42,519 nt of DNA from Streptacidiphilus neutrinimicus (GCF_000787815.1 NZ_BBPO01000005.1:30970-73488), one strand, 5' to 3'. Positions 23,967-32,557 are shown, counted from the first letter of the stretch. Numbers and translations: made by a program. The notes: generated by a model not told the origin, from the letters alone.

Positions 23967-24755
23967 ATGAACCTCCCGCACCCTGCTTCCGGCGCTTCCG
24001 GCGGGGCGCCGTCCGACGGCGCCCGGTCCAACGGCCTGGTGCTGGTCGTGGAGGACGAGAAGCACATCGCCGACATCCAGCGGCTCTACCTCGCGCGTGA
24101 GGGCTTCGGCGTGCACGTCGAGGCGGACGGCGCGGCCGGACTGGCCGCCGCCCGCCGGATGCGTCCCGTCGCCATCGTGCTCGACATCGGCCTGCCGGGC
24201 GTGGACGGCGTCTCCTTCTGCCGCACGCTGCGCGACGCGGGCGACTGGACCCCGATCCTGCTGGTCACCGCGCGCGGGGAGGAGGCCGACCGGATCCTCG
24301 GCCTGGAGCTCGGCGCGGACGACTACCTGGTCAAGCCCTTCTCGCCGCGTGAGCTGGTGGCCCGGGTGAAGACCGTGCTGCGACGCGGGCCGGCCCGGGG
24401 CGTCGAGACGGTCGTCCGTCTCGGCCGGCTGACCCTCGACCTGGCGGCCCATCGCGCGCACTGCGACGACGAGCCGGTGGAGCTGACGGCCACGGAGTTC
24501 GGCCTGCTGGCCCACCTGGTCCGGCACCCCGGCCGGGTCTTCACCCGCGACCAGCTGCTCGCCCAGGTCTGGGGCTACCCCGGCTACCGGGACACCCGCA
24601 TGGTCGACGTCTTCGTCAGCCAGCTGCGCGCCAAACTCGGCGACGCGAGCCCGCTGCGGACCGTGCGCGGCGTGGGCTACAGCGCGGCGGACCCCGGCGC
24701 GTCCGGGGCGAACGGCGCAGGCGGAGCGAACGGCCGGACGGGCTCCGGTCGGTGA
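23967..24755 (+). CDS. OmpR-family response regulator
   Basis: A 262-residue regulator with a 23-residue disordered N-terminus, a receiver domain (about 24-140; acidic ED at 29-30, phospho-acceptor D73 in IVLDIGLPG, K in LVKPFSP) and a winged-helix effector domain (about 150-240; VELTATEFGLLAHLVRHPG and TRMVDVFVSQLRAKLG). The tail is Gly/Ala/Asn-rich. GAGAGG precedes ATG 23967. It overlaps the downstream kinase by GTGA and is divergent from mmpL, with 11-bp direct repeats in between. Confidence 0.95.
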   Translation: MNLPHPASGASGGAPSDGARSNGLVLVVEDEKHIADIQRLYLAREGFGVHVEADGAAGLAAARRMRPVAIVLDIGLPGVDGVSFCRTLRDAGDWTPILLVTARGEEADRILGLELGADDYLVKPFSPRELVARVKTVLRRGPARGVETVVRLGRLTLDLAAHRAHCDDEPVELTATEFGLLAHLVRHPGRVFTRDQLLAQVWGYPGYRDTRMVDVFVSQLRAKLGDASPLRTVRGVGYSAADPGASGANGAGGANGRTGSGR

Positions 24756-26119
24756 GCGCCGAACGCAGGCCGCGCGCCCGCAGGACCCTGGCGGGCAGTC
24801 TCGTCCTGCTCACCACCGTCGTCGCGGCCGTGGCCGCCCTGGTGACCGGGCTCGTTGCCTGGCAGTCCGCCGCGCACGCCGCCGAGCAGCGCGAAAGGGA
24901 CACCCTGACCCGGCAGGCGACGCTGCTCAGCCGGCTGCCCGTGATCTCCCCGGTCCTCTTCAGCGGCGCGGAGCGGCTGGCGGGGCCGAACGGCGAGCAG
25001 TTCGCCGTCATCGCGCCGGGCGGCGGCGTCTCGGGCGCCGCGGCGCCGGCCGTCGACCTCGCCTCCAAGTCGGCGCTGCTGAACGGACGGTCCGTCTCGG
25101 CCCGGAGCATCCTGGGCGGCCAGGACGTGCTACTGGTCGGCGCCCCGACGGCGCGCGGCGGCGCGGTGGTGCTGACCGAGCCCTACGCGACCGTCGACCG
25201 GGAGGCCGGTCAGGTCCGCCGGGACATCCTTCCGCCGCTGCTGGTGGGCCTGTTGGGCGCGGCTCTCGCGGGCGGACTGCTGGCACGGCGGATCGCCCGG
25301 CCGCTCACCGCGTCGGCGGCCGTCGCCCACCGTCTGGCCGAGGGCGAACGCGGCCTGGCCGCACCCGACGCCGGACCGCGCGAGGCCGCCGAGATCGGCC
25401 GCGCCCTCACCACGCTCGACCAGGCCCTGGCCCGCAGTGAGAACCGCCAAAGGGAGTTCCTGCTCTCCGTCTCGCACGAGCTGCGCACGCCGTTGACCGC
25501 GGTTCAGGGCTACGCCGAGGCGCTGGCGGACGGCCTGATCGAGCCGGAGCAGGTGCCGGAGGTCGGCCGCACCCTCGCCGAGGAGACCCGCCGCCTGGAC
25601 CGCTTCCTCGCCGACCTGCTCGACCTGGCGCGCCTGGAGGCGGACGACTTCCGCCTCGAACTCGCCGACACCGAGGTCGGCGCGGTGGTCGCCGAGACGG
25701 CGGCGTTCTGGTCCGGCTCGTGCGAACTCCAGGGCGTGGAGCTGCGGGTGGAGCGTCCCGACGCTCCGCTGACGGTCCGGACGGACCCTTTCCGGGTCCG
25801 GCAGCTCCTCGACGGTCTGGTCCAGAACGCCCTGCGGGTCACCCCGGCGGGCGCTCCGCTGGTGCTGGCGGCGCGCGCCGGGGAGGACGGCGGCAGGGTG
25901 CAGATCGAGGTCCGCGACGGCGGTCCGGGGCTCAGCGAGGACGACCTCGCCGTCGCCTTCGACCCGGGCGCCCTGCGGGACCGCTACCGCGCCACCCGTC
26001 CGGTCGGCACCGGCCTCGGCCTCGCCATCGCCCACCGCCTCACCACCCGCCTCGGCGCGACCATCACCGCGCGCGGCCACGGCCCGGAGTCCGGAGCGTG
26101 CTTCACGGTGACGCTGTAG
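24752..26119 (+). CDS. HAMP/HisKA sensor histidine kinase
   Basis: A 455-residue kinase from a GTG overlapping the regulator stop. It has two transmembrane helices (about 14-37 and 160-178) with an extracytoplasmic sensor loop of about 120 residues, a HAMP linker (180-232), HisKA with H242 in LLSVSHELRTPLTAV, and HATPase_c (N box LVQNALRVTP, G boxes RDGGPGLSEDD and GTGLGLAIA). It is the cognate partner of the OmpR regulator. The ligand is unknown; control of the divergent mmpL operon suggests envelope or drug stress. Confidence 0.93.
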   Translation: MSAERRPRARRTLAGSLVLLTTVVAAVAALVTGLVAWQSAAHAAEQRERDTLTRQATLLSRLPVISPVLFSGAERLAGPNGEQFAVIAPGGGVSGAAAPAVDLASKSALLNGRSVSARSILGGQDVLLVGAPTARGGAVVLTEPYATVDREAGQVRRDILPPLLVGLLGAALAGGLLARRIARPLTASAAVAHRLAEGERGLAAPDAGPREAAEIGRALTTLDQALARSENRQREFLLSVSHELRTPLTAVQGYAEALADGLIEPEQVPEVGRTLAEETRRLDRFLADLLDLARLEADDFRLELADTEVGAVVAETAAFWSGSCELQGVELRVERPDAPLTVRTDPFRVRQLLDGLVQNALRVTPAGAPLVLAARAGEDGGRVQIEVRDGGPGLSEDDLAVAFDPGALRDRYRATRPVGTGLGLAIAHRLTTRLGATITARGHGPESGACFTVTL

Positions 26120-26141
26120 CCGCCCTCGGGCGCGGCGAACC

Positions 26142-26170
26142 TGTGCAGAAGCTGTGAAGTGCGCTAGGTT
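26142..26170 (+). promoter_or_regulatory. Candidate promoter of the DUF4360 gene
   Basis: TGTGCA (26142-26147), 17 bp, TAGGTT (26165-26170), 58 bp upstream of ATG 26229. The -35 is a weak match. Confidence 0.4.
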
Positions 26171-26228
26171 GAGGTCTGATTGGTGCATGACAACTTCGGG
26201 GATCGTCCGTACGACGAGAGGAAGTTCC

Positions 26229-26888
26229 ATGATCCGCTCCATCGGCAAGGCCGCCGTCGCCACCGCGCTGCTCGCCACGTCCCTGGCGGCCACCGGCTCC
26301 GTGGCCCACGCCTCAGGGCGAGACGTGCCCCCGCCCGGCGGCTTCACCATCGGGCTGGTGAACGCCAACGGCTCCGGCTGCCCGTCCGGGACCACGGCGG
26401 CCACGGTCTCGCCCGACGCGACCGCTTTCACCGTCACCTACAGCAACTACCTGGCCCAGGCGGGCGGCAACTCCCTGCCCACCGACTTCCGCAAGAACTG
26501 CCAGCTCGTCGTCCAGATCAACGCCCCGCAGGGCTTCACCTACGCCATCGCCGAGGCGGACTACCGCGGCTACGCCTACCTCGCGCCGGGCGCGAGCGGC
26601 ATCGAGGCGGCGAACTACTACTTCCAGGGCCAGGCGCAGACCGGCACCCTCAGCCACGCCTTCAACGGGGCCATGTCGGACGACTGGCAGGCCACCGACA
26701 CCGCGTCGGTCGCCTCGCTCGTCTGGGCCCCCTGCGGCGAGACCCGCGACCTGAACATCAACACGCAGCTCCTGGTCCGTGCCGGCTCCCAGTCGCCGGG
26801 CCAGACCAGCTTCATGACGATGGACTCGACCGACGGCAGCCTCACCACCATCTACCACCTCGCCTGGGAGCAGTGCCCCAGGCGCTGA
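26229..26888 (+). CDS. Secreted DUF4360 protein
   Basis: A 219-residue exported protein. I chose ATG 26229 (GAGGAAG just upstream) because it places a signal peptide at residues 1-27 (MIRSIGKAAVATALL..., cut after VAHA). The mature part matches DUF4360: PPGGFTIGLVNANGSGCPSG, then SNYLAQAGG, RKNCQLVVQINAPQGFTYA and YRGYAYL. Cysteines in CPSG, KNCQ, APCG and EQCP probably form two disulfides. The family is common in actinomycetes and in fungi, with no established function; an extracellular binding or surface role is all that can be said. Confidence 0.88.
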   Translation: MIRSIGKAAVATALLATSLAATGSVAHASGRDVPPPGGFTIGLVNANGSGCPSGTTAATVSPDATAFTVTYSNYLAQAGGNSLPTDFRKNCQLVVQINAPQGFTYAIAEADYRGYAYLAPGASGIEAANYYFQGQAQTGTLSHAFNGAMSDDWQATDTASVASLVWAPCGETRDLNINTQLLVRAGSQSPGQTSFMTMDSTDGSLTTIYHLAWEQCPRR

Positions 26889-26902
26889 CAGGCGCACCAC
26901 CT

Positions 26903-27033
26903 GGGGGCGCGAGGCTCTGCCGATCTGCGGCTCCGCCGCGTGGGCGCGAGCAGCCGATCGCCCACACAGAGCCCCGAACGCGCGGGGATGTCCGCACGCC
27001 GGTGGTTGCTCGCGCAGCTTCTCGCGCCCCTAG
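26903..27033. repeat. Streptomycete-type GC-rich intergenic repeat, copy 2
   Basis: Homologous over its length to the reverse complement of 18724-18854: shared blocks include GATCTGCGGCTCCGCC, CGTGGGCGCG, CCCCGAACG, TCCGCACG and TGCTCGCGC. It fills the gap between two convergent genes and could act as a bidirectional terminator. Confidence 0.7.
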
Positions 27034-27038
27034 AAGAG

Positions 27039-27833
27039 CTACTCGCCGCGGACGAGGCCGAAGCGGCCGTCGAACCGGCGGTAGAGGAGGCGGCCGCGGC
27101 CGGTGCTCGGGTCCGCGTAGAAGAGCGCGGAGAGCGCGGACTGCTCGCAGCGCTCGACCGCCTCGTGGTCCGTCAGGCGCGGCGCGGGGCGGGGGCAGAG
27201 GGTCAGCAGGGACGCGTTGTAGCGCGGAGCGCGGGGCGGTGCGCTCTCCGGCGCCGTCGAGGCCAGGCGGTAACCCGTGGGGCCGGCCCGGTAGACGACC
27301 GAGTCCTGCTCGGTGGAGGGGTCCGTGAACAGGTGGGCCTGGTAGTCCATCGCGTCCAGCGTCCGGACGGCGACCTCGGGGGCGCACCAGACGAGCAACG
27401 GCTCCTTGATGCGGGCGATGGCCGGCAGCATCGCGCGGCCCGCGCGCTCCGCCCAGCCGACGGTCGCGGGGCGGACGTCCTCCCGCGTCGCCGCGGGCAG
27501 CTCCTCGGGAGCGTCGGCGCGGTCGGTCCAGGGGCGGGGGCGCCATTCGAGGGAGACCTCGGCGATCCGCTGCCGCAGGCCCTCGACCAGACGGTCGCCC
27601 GCCAGGCGGGCGTCCGCGGCCAGGCGCTGAACGCGCACGCGGCGTCCGTCGACCTCCGCGTCCACCTGACACAGCGTCTGTTCCGTTTCCTCGTCGTGGG
27701 TGCGGCTCAGCCGCACCCGCAGCGCCTCGACCAGCGAGTCCGTCCCGCTGACCAGATCGCCGACCCGCCGCCTCACCTCGTGGGCGAGATCCAGCGCCAC
27801 CCCGTCGGCACGCATCAAGATCGCGTCGTTCAC
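27039..27833 (-). CDS. HPF-like protein with two S30AE C-terminal domains
   Basis: A 264-residue protein from GTG 27833. Two copies of the hibernation-promoting-factor C-terminal dimerisation domain are visible: residues about 143-193 (TLDAMDYQAHLFTDPSTEQD, then VVYRAGPTGYRL) and 216-263 (LSALFYADPSTGRGRLLYRR, then FDGRFGLV). The N-terminal 95 residues may be a degenerate S30AE ribosome-binding domain. In long-form HPF the C-terminal domain pairs two 70S ribosomes into a 100S dimer. A double domain could pair with itself or cap HPF. It is divergent from the GH27 gene, with 315 bp between. Confidence 0.82.
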   Translation of the reverse strand: MNDAILMRADGVALDLAHEVRRRVGDLVSGTDSLVEALRVRLSRTHDEETEQTLCQVDAEVDGRRVRVQRLAADARLAGDRLVEGLRQRIAEVSLEWRPRPWTDRADAPEELPAATREDVRPATVGWAERAGRAMLPAIARIKEPLLVWCAPEVAVRTLDAMDYQAHLFTDPSTEQDSVVYRAGPTGYRLASTAPESAPPRAPRYNASLLTLCPRPAPRLTDHEAVERCEQSALSALFYADPSTGRGRLLYRRFDGRFGLVRGE

Positions 27834-28148
27834 GAGCCCAAGCCCTCCGCAGTTCGCCTCTCCAGCCGCCGGGGACGGTCCCCGTGCAGCCGATATTCCA
27901 CATCTGTCAGGAAGAGTGTCCAGTGCCGAAAGGTACGAATCGACGCCGGGGTGCCCACTGACTCGAGTGTTGCTCAGTTCTGATCAATTGCAGAGTCAGC
28001 GTGCAGAAGTGCGCACAGATGTCTATTCAATCGCGCAGTCCTTGCCTAGCATCTGAGCCGACGCCGCACCCCATGCGAGTGTGCCTCCACTCATGCGCGC
28101 CCCCACGCGCGTGACGCGGCGTCATCCACTTCTCCCGAAGGGACAACC
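27834..28148. promoter_or_regulatory. Divergent region between the HPF-like and GH27 genes
   Basis: This 315-bp gap has no gene. It holds TGATCAATTGCA (from 27981), a dyad GTGC...GCAC (28001-28016), a candidate GH27 -10 TAGCAT (28047-28052), a GCGCG/CGCGC dyad, and a 13-bp palindrome TGACGCGGCGTCA (28112-28124) 24 bp before the GH27 start. The last could be a sugar-repressor operator or an mRNA hairpin near the ribosome-binding site. Confidence 0.4.
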
Positions 28149-29834
28149 GTGCCCCGCTCCGGAACGAAGACCGCCCACGGCCTGGTCGCCATGCTGGCCG
28201 CCGCCGGTGCCGCGTTAACGCTGAGTCTGGCCGCGGTTCCGCAGGCGGCCGCCTCGCCGACCGCGACCTCCGGCTCCGCGCTCGCGCTGACACCGCCGAT
28301 GGGCTGGAACGACTGGGCCCACTTCCAGTGCGGCTACACCGAGTCGACGATCCTGGCCAACGCCCGCGCGCTGGTCTCGACCGGCCTCGCGGCGAAGGGC
28401 TACAACACCGTCACCACGGACGACTGCTGGATGCAGACCTCCCGCGACGCCAACGGGAACCTGCAGGCTGACCCGAGCCGCTTCCCCGACGGCATGGCCT
28501 ACGTCGGACAGCAACTGCACGCCCTTGGCCTGAAGTTCGGCATCTACGAGGACGCGGGCACCTCCACCTGCGGTGGTTACGCGGGCAGTTGGGGGCACTG
28601 GCAGCAGGATGCGAACCTCTTCGCCTCCTGGGGTGTGGACTACCTCAAGCTCGACGGCTGCAACGTCCTCTCCGCGGCCGGGCAGAGCTCCGAGCAGACC
28701 TACCAGAGCGCCTACCAGCAGATGAGCCAGGCACTGAAGGCGACCGGACGCCCCATCGTCTTCTCCGAGTCCGCGCCCGCGTACTTCGAGGGCACCACCG
28801 ACTGGAACACCGTGCTGGGCTGGGTCGGCCAGTACGGCCAACTCTGGCGCGAGGGCTACGACATCGCGACGTACGACGCGAGCAGGCCCAACACCAGCCG
28901 CTGGAGCAGCGTGCTGACCAACTACGGCTACAACAACCCGATCCACCGCTACGAGAGCCCGGGCAACTGGAACGACCCGGACTTCCTCATCGCCGGTGAC
29001 GGTGGCCTGACCTCCGCCGAGTCGCGCAGCCAGCTCTCGCTGTGGGCCGAGATGGGCGCGCCGATGATCCTCAGCGACGACGTGACCCAGCTCAGCGCGG
29101 CGTCCGTCGCCGACCTCGGCAACAGCGACGTCATCGCCGTCGACCAGGACTCCCTCGGGCATCCCGGCTACGTGGTCTCCCAGAACGGGACGCTCGACGT
29201 GCTGACCCGCCCGCTGGCGAACGGCGACCGCGCCGTGGCGGTCCTCAACCGTTCGGCGTCGACGGTCACCGCGAACACGACCACCACGGCCGCCGGCTTC
29301 GCCGGAGGCAGCGGCTGCACGTTCGGGGTCAAGGACCTCTGGTCCGGCGCGACATCCACGACCAGCGGCGCGATCAGCGCCTCCGTTCCCGCGCACGGAA
29401 CCGCCCTGCTGCGGATCACCCCGAGCGCGGGCTGTGGCACGACCGTGCAGAGCGGTCAGGTGACCGGCATCGCCGGTCAGTGCCTGGACGATTCCGGTTC
29501 CGGCACCGCCGACGGGAACCCGGTCATCGTCTACGGCTGCACCGGCAACCCGAACCAGCGGTGGACACTGCCGGGGGACGGCACCGTGCGCACCCTCGGC
29601 AAGTGCCTCGATGTGCCGGGGTCGGCGACCACCGCCGGGACCTACGTCGACCTGCGCGCCTGCAACGGGTCCGCGGGGCAGCAGTGGAGCTACGCCCAGG
29701 CGGGCAACCTGGTGAACCCGAACTCCGGCGACTGCCTGGACGTCTACGGGGGCGGCTCGGCCGACGGCACGAAGGTCGACATCTGGCCCTGCGGCCAGAA
29801 CCAGTTCAACCAGACCTGGTCGCTGCCGCAGTAG
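28149..29834 (+). CDS. Secreted GH27 alpha-galactosidase with CBM13 lectin domain, TTA codon
   Basis: A 561-residue exported glycosidase. Signal peptide about 1-36, GH27 (beta/alpha)8 barrel about 45-330 (opens LTPPMGWNDW), beta-sandwich about 335-425, ricin-type CBM13 about 434-561 with repeated QxW-type motifs (NQRWTL, GQQWSY, NQTWSL). The nucleophile is D169 (YLKLDGC) and the acid/base D276 (NWNDPDFL). It should release terminal alpha-galactose (or beta-L-arabinopyranose, seen in some GH27) from plant polymers. The start is GTG with AGGGA upstream. Codon 23 (28215-28217) is TTA, so translation may depend on the bldA tRNA. Confidence 0.94.
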   Translation: MPRSGTKTAHGLVAMLAAAGAALTLSLAAVPQAAASPTATSGSALALTPPMGWNDWAHFQCGYTESTILANARALVSTGLAAKGYNTVTTDDCWMQTSRDANGNLQADPSRFPDGMAYVGQQLHALGLKFGIYEDAGTSTCGGYAGSWGHWQQDANLFASWGVDYLKLDGCNVLSAAGQSSEQTYQSAYQQMSQALKATGRPIVFSESAPAYFEGTTDWNTVLGWVGQYGQLWREGYDIATYDASRPNTSRWSSVLTNYGYNNPIHRYESPGNWNDPDFLIAGDGGLTSAESRSQLSLWAEMGAPMILSDDVTQLSAASVADLGNSDVIAVDQDSLGHPGYVVSQNGTLDVLTRPLANGDRAVAVLNRSASTVTANTTTTAAGFAGGSGCTFGVKDLWSGATSTTSGAISASVPAHGTALLRITPSAGCGTTVQSGQVTGIAGQCLDDSGSGTADGNPVIVYGCTGNPNQRWTLPGDGTVRTLGKCLDVPGSATTAGTYVDLRACNGSAGQQWSYAQAGNLVNPNSGDCLDVYGGGSADGTKVDIWPCGQNQFNQTWSLPQ

Positions 29835-29874
29835 CGGGCGGTCAGCGTGATCGTCCGTCGGTGGCGCCCGCCCG

Positions 29875-29904
29875 TTGCACAGTCCTGAGCAGTCTCCCTA
29901 TAAA
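29875..29904 (+). promoter_or_regulatory. Promoter of the ROK kinase gene
   Basis: TTGCAC (29875-29880), an 18-bp spacer and TATAAA (29899-29904), with +1 expected near 29911 and a 5' UTR of about 36 nt. It is one of the clearest housekeeping-type promoters in the window. Confidence 0.65.
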
Positions 29905-29946
29905 GGACACAACTTCGAGCGCTGCACCACCGGGGGAGGAACGGCC

Positions 29947-30912
29947 GTGATGGGAACCCGTGAGGGGGTCGTCCTCGCACTCGACGCCGGCGGCAGCCGG
30001 ATCAGGGGCGCGGTGCTCGCGCCCGACGCCACCGTGCTGCACCGTGCGAGCGCGGACACCGGCGTCGAGCGCGGTCCGGACGCCGTCGTCGAGACGCTGC
30101 TCGACCTCGCCGGGGAGCTGGCGGCCGAACACCGCCCGGTGGCGGCGGGCATCGCCGTGCCCGGCATCATCGACCAGGCCGCCGGAATCTGCACCTTCGC
30201 GGCGAACCTCGGCTGGCGCGAGGTGCCGATCCGGCAGTGGGCGGCCGAGGAGCTGGGCATCCCCGTCGTGCTGGGCCACGACGTGCGGGCGGCGGCGCTG
30301 GCCGAGGCGCGTCTCGGCGCCGGACGCGGCTGCCGGTCCTTCCTGTTCGTGCAGATGGGGGCCGGCATCGCCGCGGCGCTCGTGCTGGACGGGCGCATCC
30401 TGCTCGGCGGCCATGGGTCCGCCGGTGAGATCGGGCATCTGACGGTCCGGCCGCGCGGACGGCTCTGCGCCTGCGGCAAGCGCGGCTGCCTGGAGACGGT
30501 GGCCTCCGACGCGGCGCTGGCCGCCGCGTACAGCAGGGCGACCGGCGAGCAGGTCGGCGGGGAGGAGCTGTGGCGTCGCGCCCAGGCCGGCGACGACGTC
30601 GCCGAGTGGCTGTGGGACCGCACGGTCCCCGCCCTGGCCGACGGGCTGGCCGCGGCCGTCGCGCTGTTCGACCCGCGCCGCATCGTGGTGGGCGGCGGCC
30701 CGGCACAGGTGGGGCGGTCCTGCTTCGACCCGCTGCGGGCGGCGCTGGAGAAGCGCCTCGCCTTCCAGACCACACCCGAGATCCTCCCAGCGGGGCTGGG
30801 CCGGGACGCGGGCTGCGTCGGCGCGGGCCTGCTGGCGCTGGAGCAGCGCCCCGCGCGCGTGCGCGTCGGCGCCCCACCCCGCCCCCACGCCCGCCTCGCC
30901 GCGCGGCGCTGA
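29947..30912 (+). CDS. ROK-family sugar kinase
   Basis: A 321-residue ROK protein without an HTH, so a kinase rather than a repressor. ATP-binding phosphate-1 motif LDAGGSRIRGAVL, then AGIAVPGIID, LGHDVRAAALAE with the catalytic aspartate, and the zinc motif CACGKRGCLE. GGAGG is seven bases before GTG 29947; ATG 29950 is the alternative start. The tail after residue 300 is Arg/Pro-rich and non-conserved. It has its own promoter after the GH27 gene. Glucokinase or galactose/N-acetylsugar kinase activity is possible; glucose from the beta-glucanase operon is a sensible substrate. Confidence 0.9.
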   Translation: MMGTREGVVLALDAGGSRIRGAVLAPDATVLHRASADTGVERGPDAVVETLLDLAGELAAEHRPVAAGIAVPGIIDQAAGICTFAANLGWREVPIRQWAAEELGIPVVLGHDVRAAALAEARLGAGRGCRSFLFVQMGAGIAAALVLDGRILLGGHGSAGEIGHLTVRPRGRLCACGKRGCLETVASDAALAAAYSRATGEQVGGEELWRRAQAGDDVAEWLWDRTVPALADGLAAAVALFDPRRIVVGGGPAQVGRSCFDPLRAALEKRLAFQTTPEILPAGLGRDAGCVGAGLLALEQRPARVRVGAPPRPHARLAARR

Positions 30913-30924
30913 CCGCCTGCGCGG

Positions 30925-31326
30925 GGGGACCCGTCGCCAACGCCGCCAGCGGCCAACTGCTCGGCGTGGACTCGGCGAAGAACGCGGGCCGGGCCTGGGA
31001 CGCGGCCGCGAAGCTCGGCAAGCCGGGCGCATAGGGGCCGACGGCCGGTCAGCAGTGGTCGATCCAGGCCCTGGTGCGGTCCCCGGCGGGCAGCGGGTCC
31101 TCCACGCCGACGGCGGCTACCGCCTGGTCAACCGCTGCAGCGGCCTCGCCCTCAGCCTGACCGGCGGCAGCGCGGCCGTCGCGAGGGGGCCCCGCAGCGC
31201 GGGTGGAACAACCCTGGGACGGCCGGGGACACCCGCCCCGTCTCCGCGCATCCGCTCGCCTTCACCGCGGCGGCCACCCCGTCGCCGGCCGCAGGGGCCG
31301 CCCTGCGGCGGTGGACGGTCGGCTGA
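30925..31326 (+). pseudogene. Decayed C-terminal lectin-like (ricin-type) domain
   Basis: Recognisable beta-trefoil-like fragments appear in successive frames: VANAASGQLLGVDSAKNAG (ends at TAG 31032-31034), PTAGQQWSIQALV, GGYRLVNRCSGLALSLTGG (frame open from 31055), and AHPLAFTAAATPSPAAGAAL, which ends LRRWTVG at TGA 31324-31326. At least two frameshifts and one stop separate them. No catalytic domain is left upstream, because the ROK gene intrudes. It is probably the remnant of a secreted glycosidase deleted between the ROK and LacI genes. Confidence 0.6.
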
Positions 31327-31431
31327 GGCCGACGGGCCCGAGGGAGCGGCGCCGCCGGGACGGAGCACCCCGTCGGCGCCGCTTCGCGCAGCTCCTGCCG
31401 CGCGGGCCCGCCGCATCTCAGAGGCGGCGTG

Positions 31432-31437
31432 TATAAC
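31432..31437 (+). promoter_or_regulatory. -10 hexamer TATAAC, leaderless start of the LacI gene
   Basis: TATAAC ends six bases before ATG 31444, putting +1 on the A of the start codon. No Shine-Dalgarno sequence is present and no clear -35 is seen. Confidence 0.55.
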
Positions 31438-31443
31438 TCATGC

Positions 31444-32466
31444 ATGCCGAAGAAGCCCGCAGCGGACGTGGTCACACTCGTCGATGTCGCGAAGGTCGCC
31501 GGTGTGTCGCGCGCGACGGTCTCGCGCGTGGTGAACGGAAACGCCTCCGTCGCCCCGGCGCTGCGCACGGCGGTCGAGAAGGCCGTCGCCGCGACCGGCT
31601 ACACCCCCAACCTCGCCGCCCGCTCGCTGGTGACCCGCACGACCGGCTCCATCGCCCTTGCGGTCTCCGACATGAGCGCCGGGCAGATCTTCGCCGACCC
31701 CTTCTTCGGCCGCGTCGTCAGCGGCGTCACCCAGGCGGTCCGGCCGCGCGGCGTGCAGCTGGTGCTGGCGATCGTCGACGACGAGCCGTCCCGGCGACAG
31801 TTGATCAACTTCCTGCGGCAGGGCCACGTCGACGGCGTCGTGCTGGTCTCCACCCACACCGACGACCCGCTCCCCGCGGCGCTGGCCGACGCCAGGGTCC
31901 CGGCGGTCCTGTTCGCCCGCCCCAGCGAGCCGCTGCCGATCAGCTTCGTGGAGCTGGACCAGCGGGCCGGGGTCTTCCTCGCCGTCGACCACCTCGTCGG
32001 GCTGGGACGCCGCCGGATCGCGACGGCGTCCGGCCCGCTGGACACGCCGGCCGGCCGCGAGCGCCTGGACGCGTTCCGTGAGCGCCTCGCCCATCACGGC
32101 CTGGCCGAGGAGGGCTGCGTCGAGGGCGACTTCACGCAGGCGGGCGGCGCGACCGCGATGCGCGAACTGCTGGCGTCCGCGCCCGACGCGGACGCGGTGT
32201 TCGTCGCCTCCGACCTGATGGCGCTGGGCGCGGTCGCCGTCCTGCACCGCGCGGGCATCGCGATCCCCGAACGCATGGCGCTCGTCGGCTTCGACGACAG
32301 CAGCGCCGCCATCACCTGCGATCCGCCGCTGACCACCGTCCGGCAGCCGGTCGAGTCGATGGCGGCGCAGATGGCGGAGCTGCTGCTGGAGCAGATCGCC
32401 GCACCGGAGCGCACCCTGCAGTCCCGGGTCTTCCAGCCGACCCTCGTCCGGCGCGAGAGCGCCTGA
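31444..32466 (+). CDS. LacI-family transcriptional repressor
   Basis: A 340-residue LacI/GalR regulator. HTH at about residues 9-31 (TLVDVAKVAGVSRATVSRVV) with the hinge helix TPNLAARSLVTRTTG, then a periplasmic-binding-type sugar sensor domain (about 63-335; VFVASDLMALGAVAVL, LVGFDDSS, LTTVRQP). It converges with the GH64-GH3 operon, whose promoter has two GAGAGCGCTCTC-type sites typical of LacI proteins, so it is probably that operon's repressor, released by a beta-glucan oligosaccharide. The ORF could start five codons earlier at an ATG-like codon, but the leaderless arrangement favours 31444. Confidence 0.93.
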   Translation: MPKKPAADVVTLVDVAKVAGVSRATVSRVVNGNASVAPALRTAVEKAVAATGYTPNLAARSLVTRTTGSIALAVSDMSAGQIFADPFFGRVVSGVTQAVRPRGVQLVLAIVDDEPSRRQLINFLRQGHVDGVVLVSTHTDDPLPAALADARVPAVLFARPSEPLPISFVELDQRAGVFLAVDHLVGLGRRRIATASGPLDTPAGRERLDAFRERLAHHGLAEEGCVEGDFTQAGGATAMRELLASAPDADAVFVASDLMALGAVAVLHRAGIAIPERMALVGFDDSSAAITCDPPLTTVRQPVESMAAQMAELLLEQIAAPERTLQSRVFQPTLVRRESA

Positions 32467-32504
32467 CGAGAGCCGGCCGGATCACGCCGGTTCATGGCTG
32501 TCGC

Positions 32505-32540
32505 CTTTCGGGGGGAGCGCGGTCGCGAGGCTCCCGAAAG
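32505..32540. terminator. Bidirectional hairpin between LacI and GH3 genes
   Basis: CTTTCGGG...GAGC and GCTCCCGAAAG form an 11-bp stem with a three-G bulge around a loop of about 11 nt, midway between the convergent stops at 32466 and 32558. Confidence 0.65.
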
Positions 32541-32557
32541 CGGCAGCTCCGGCTCCG

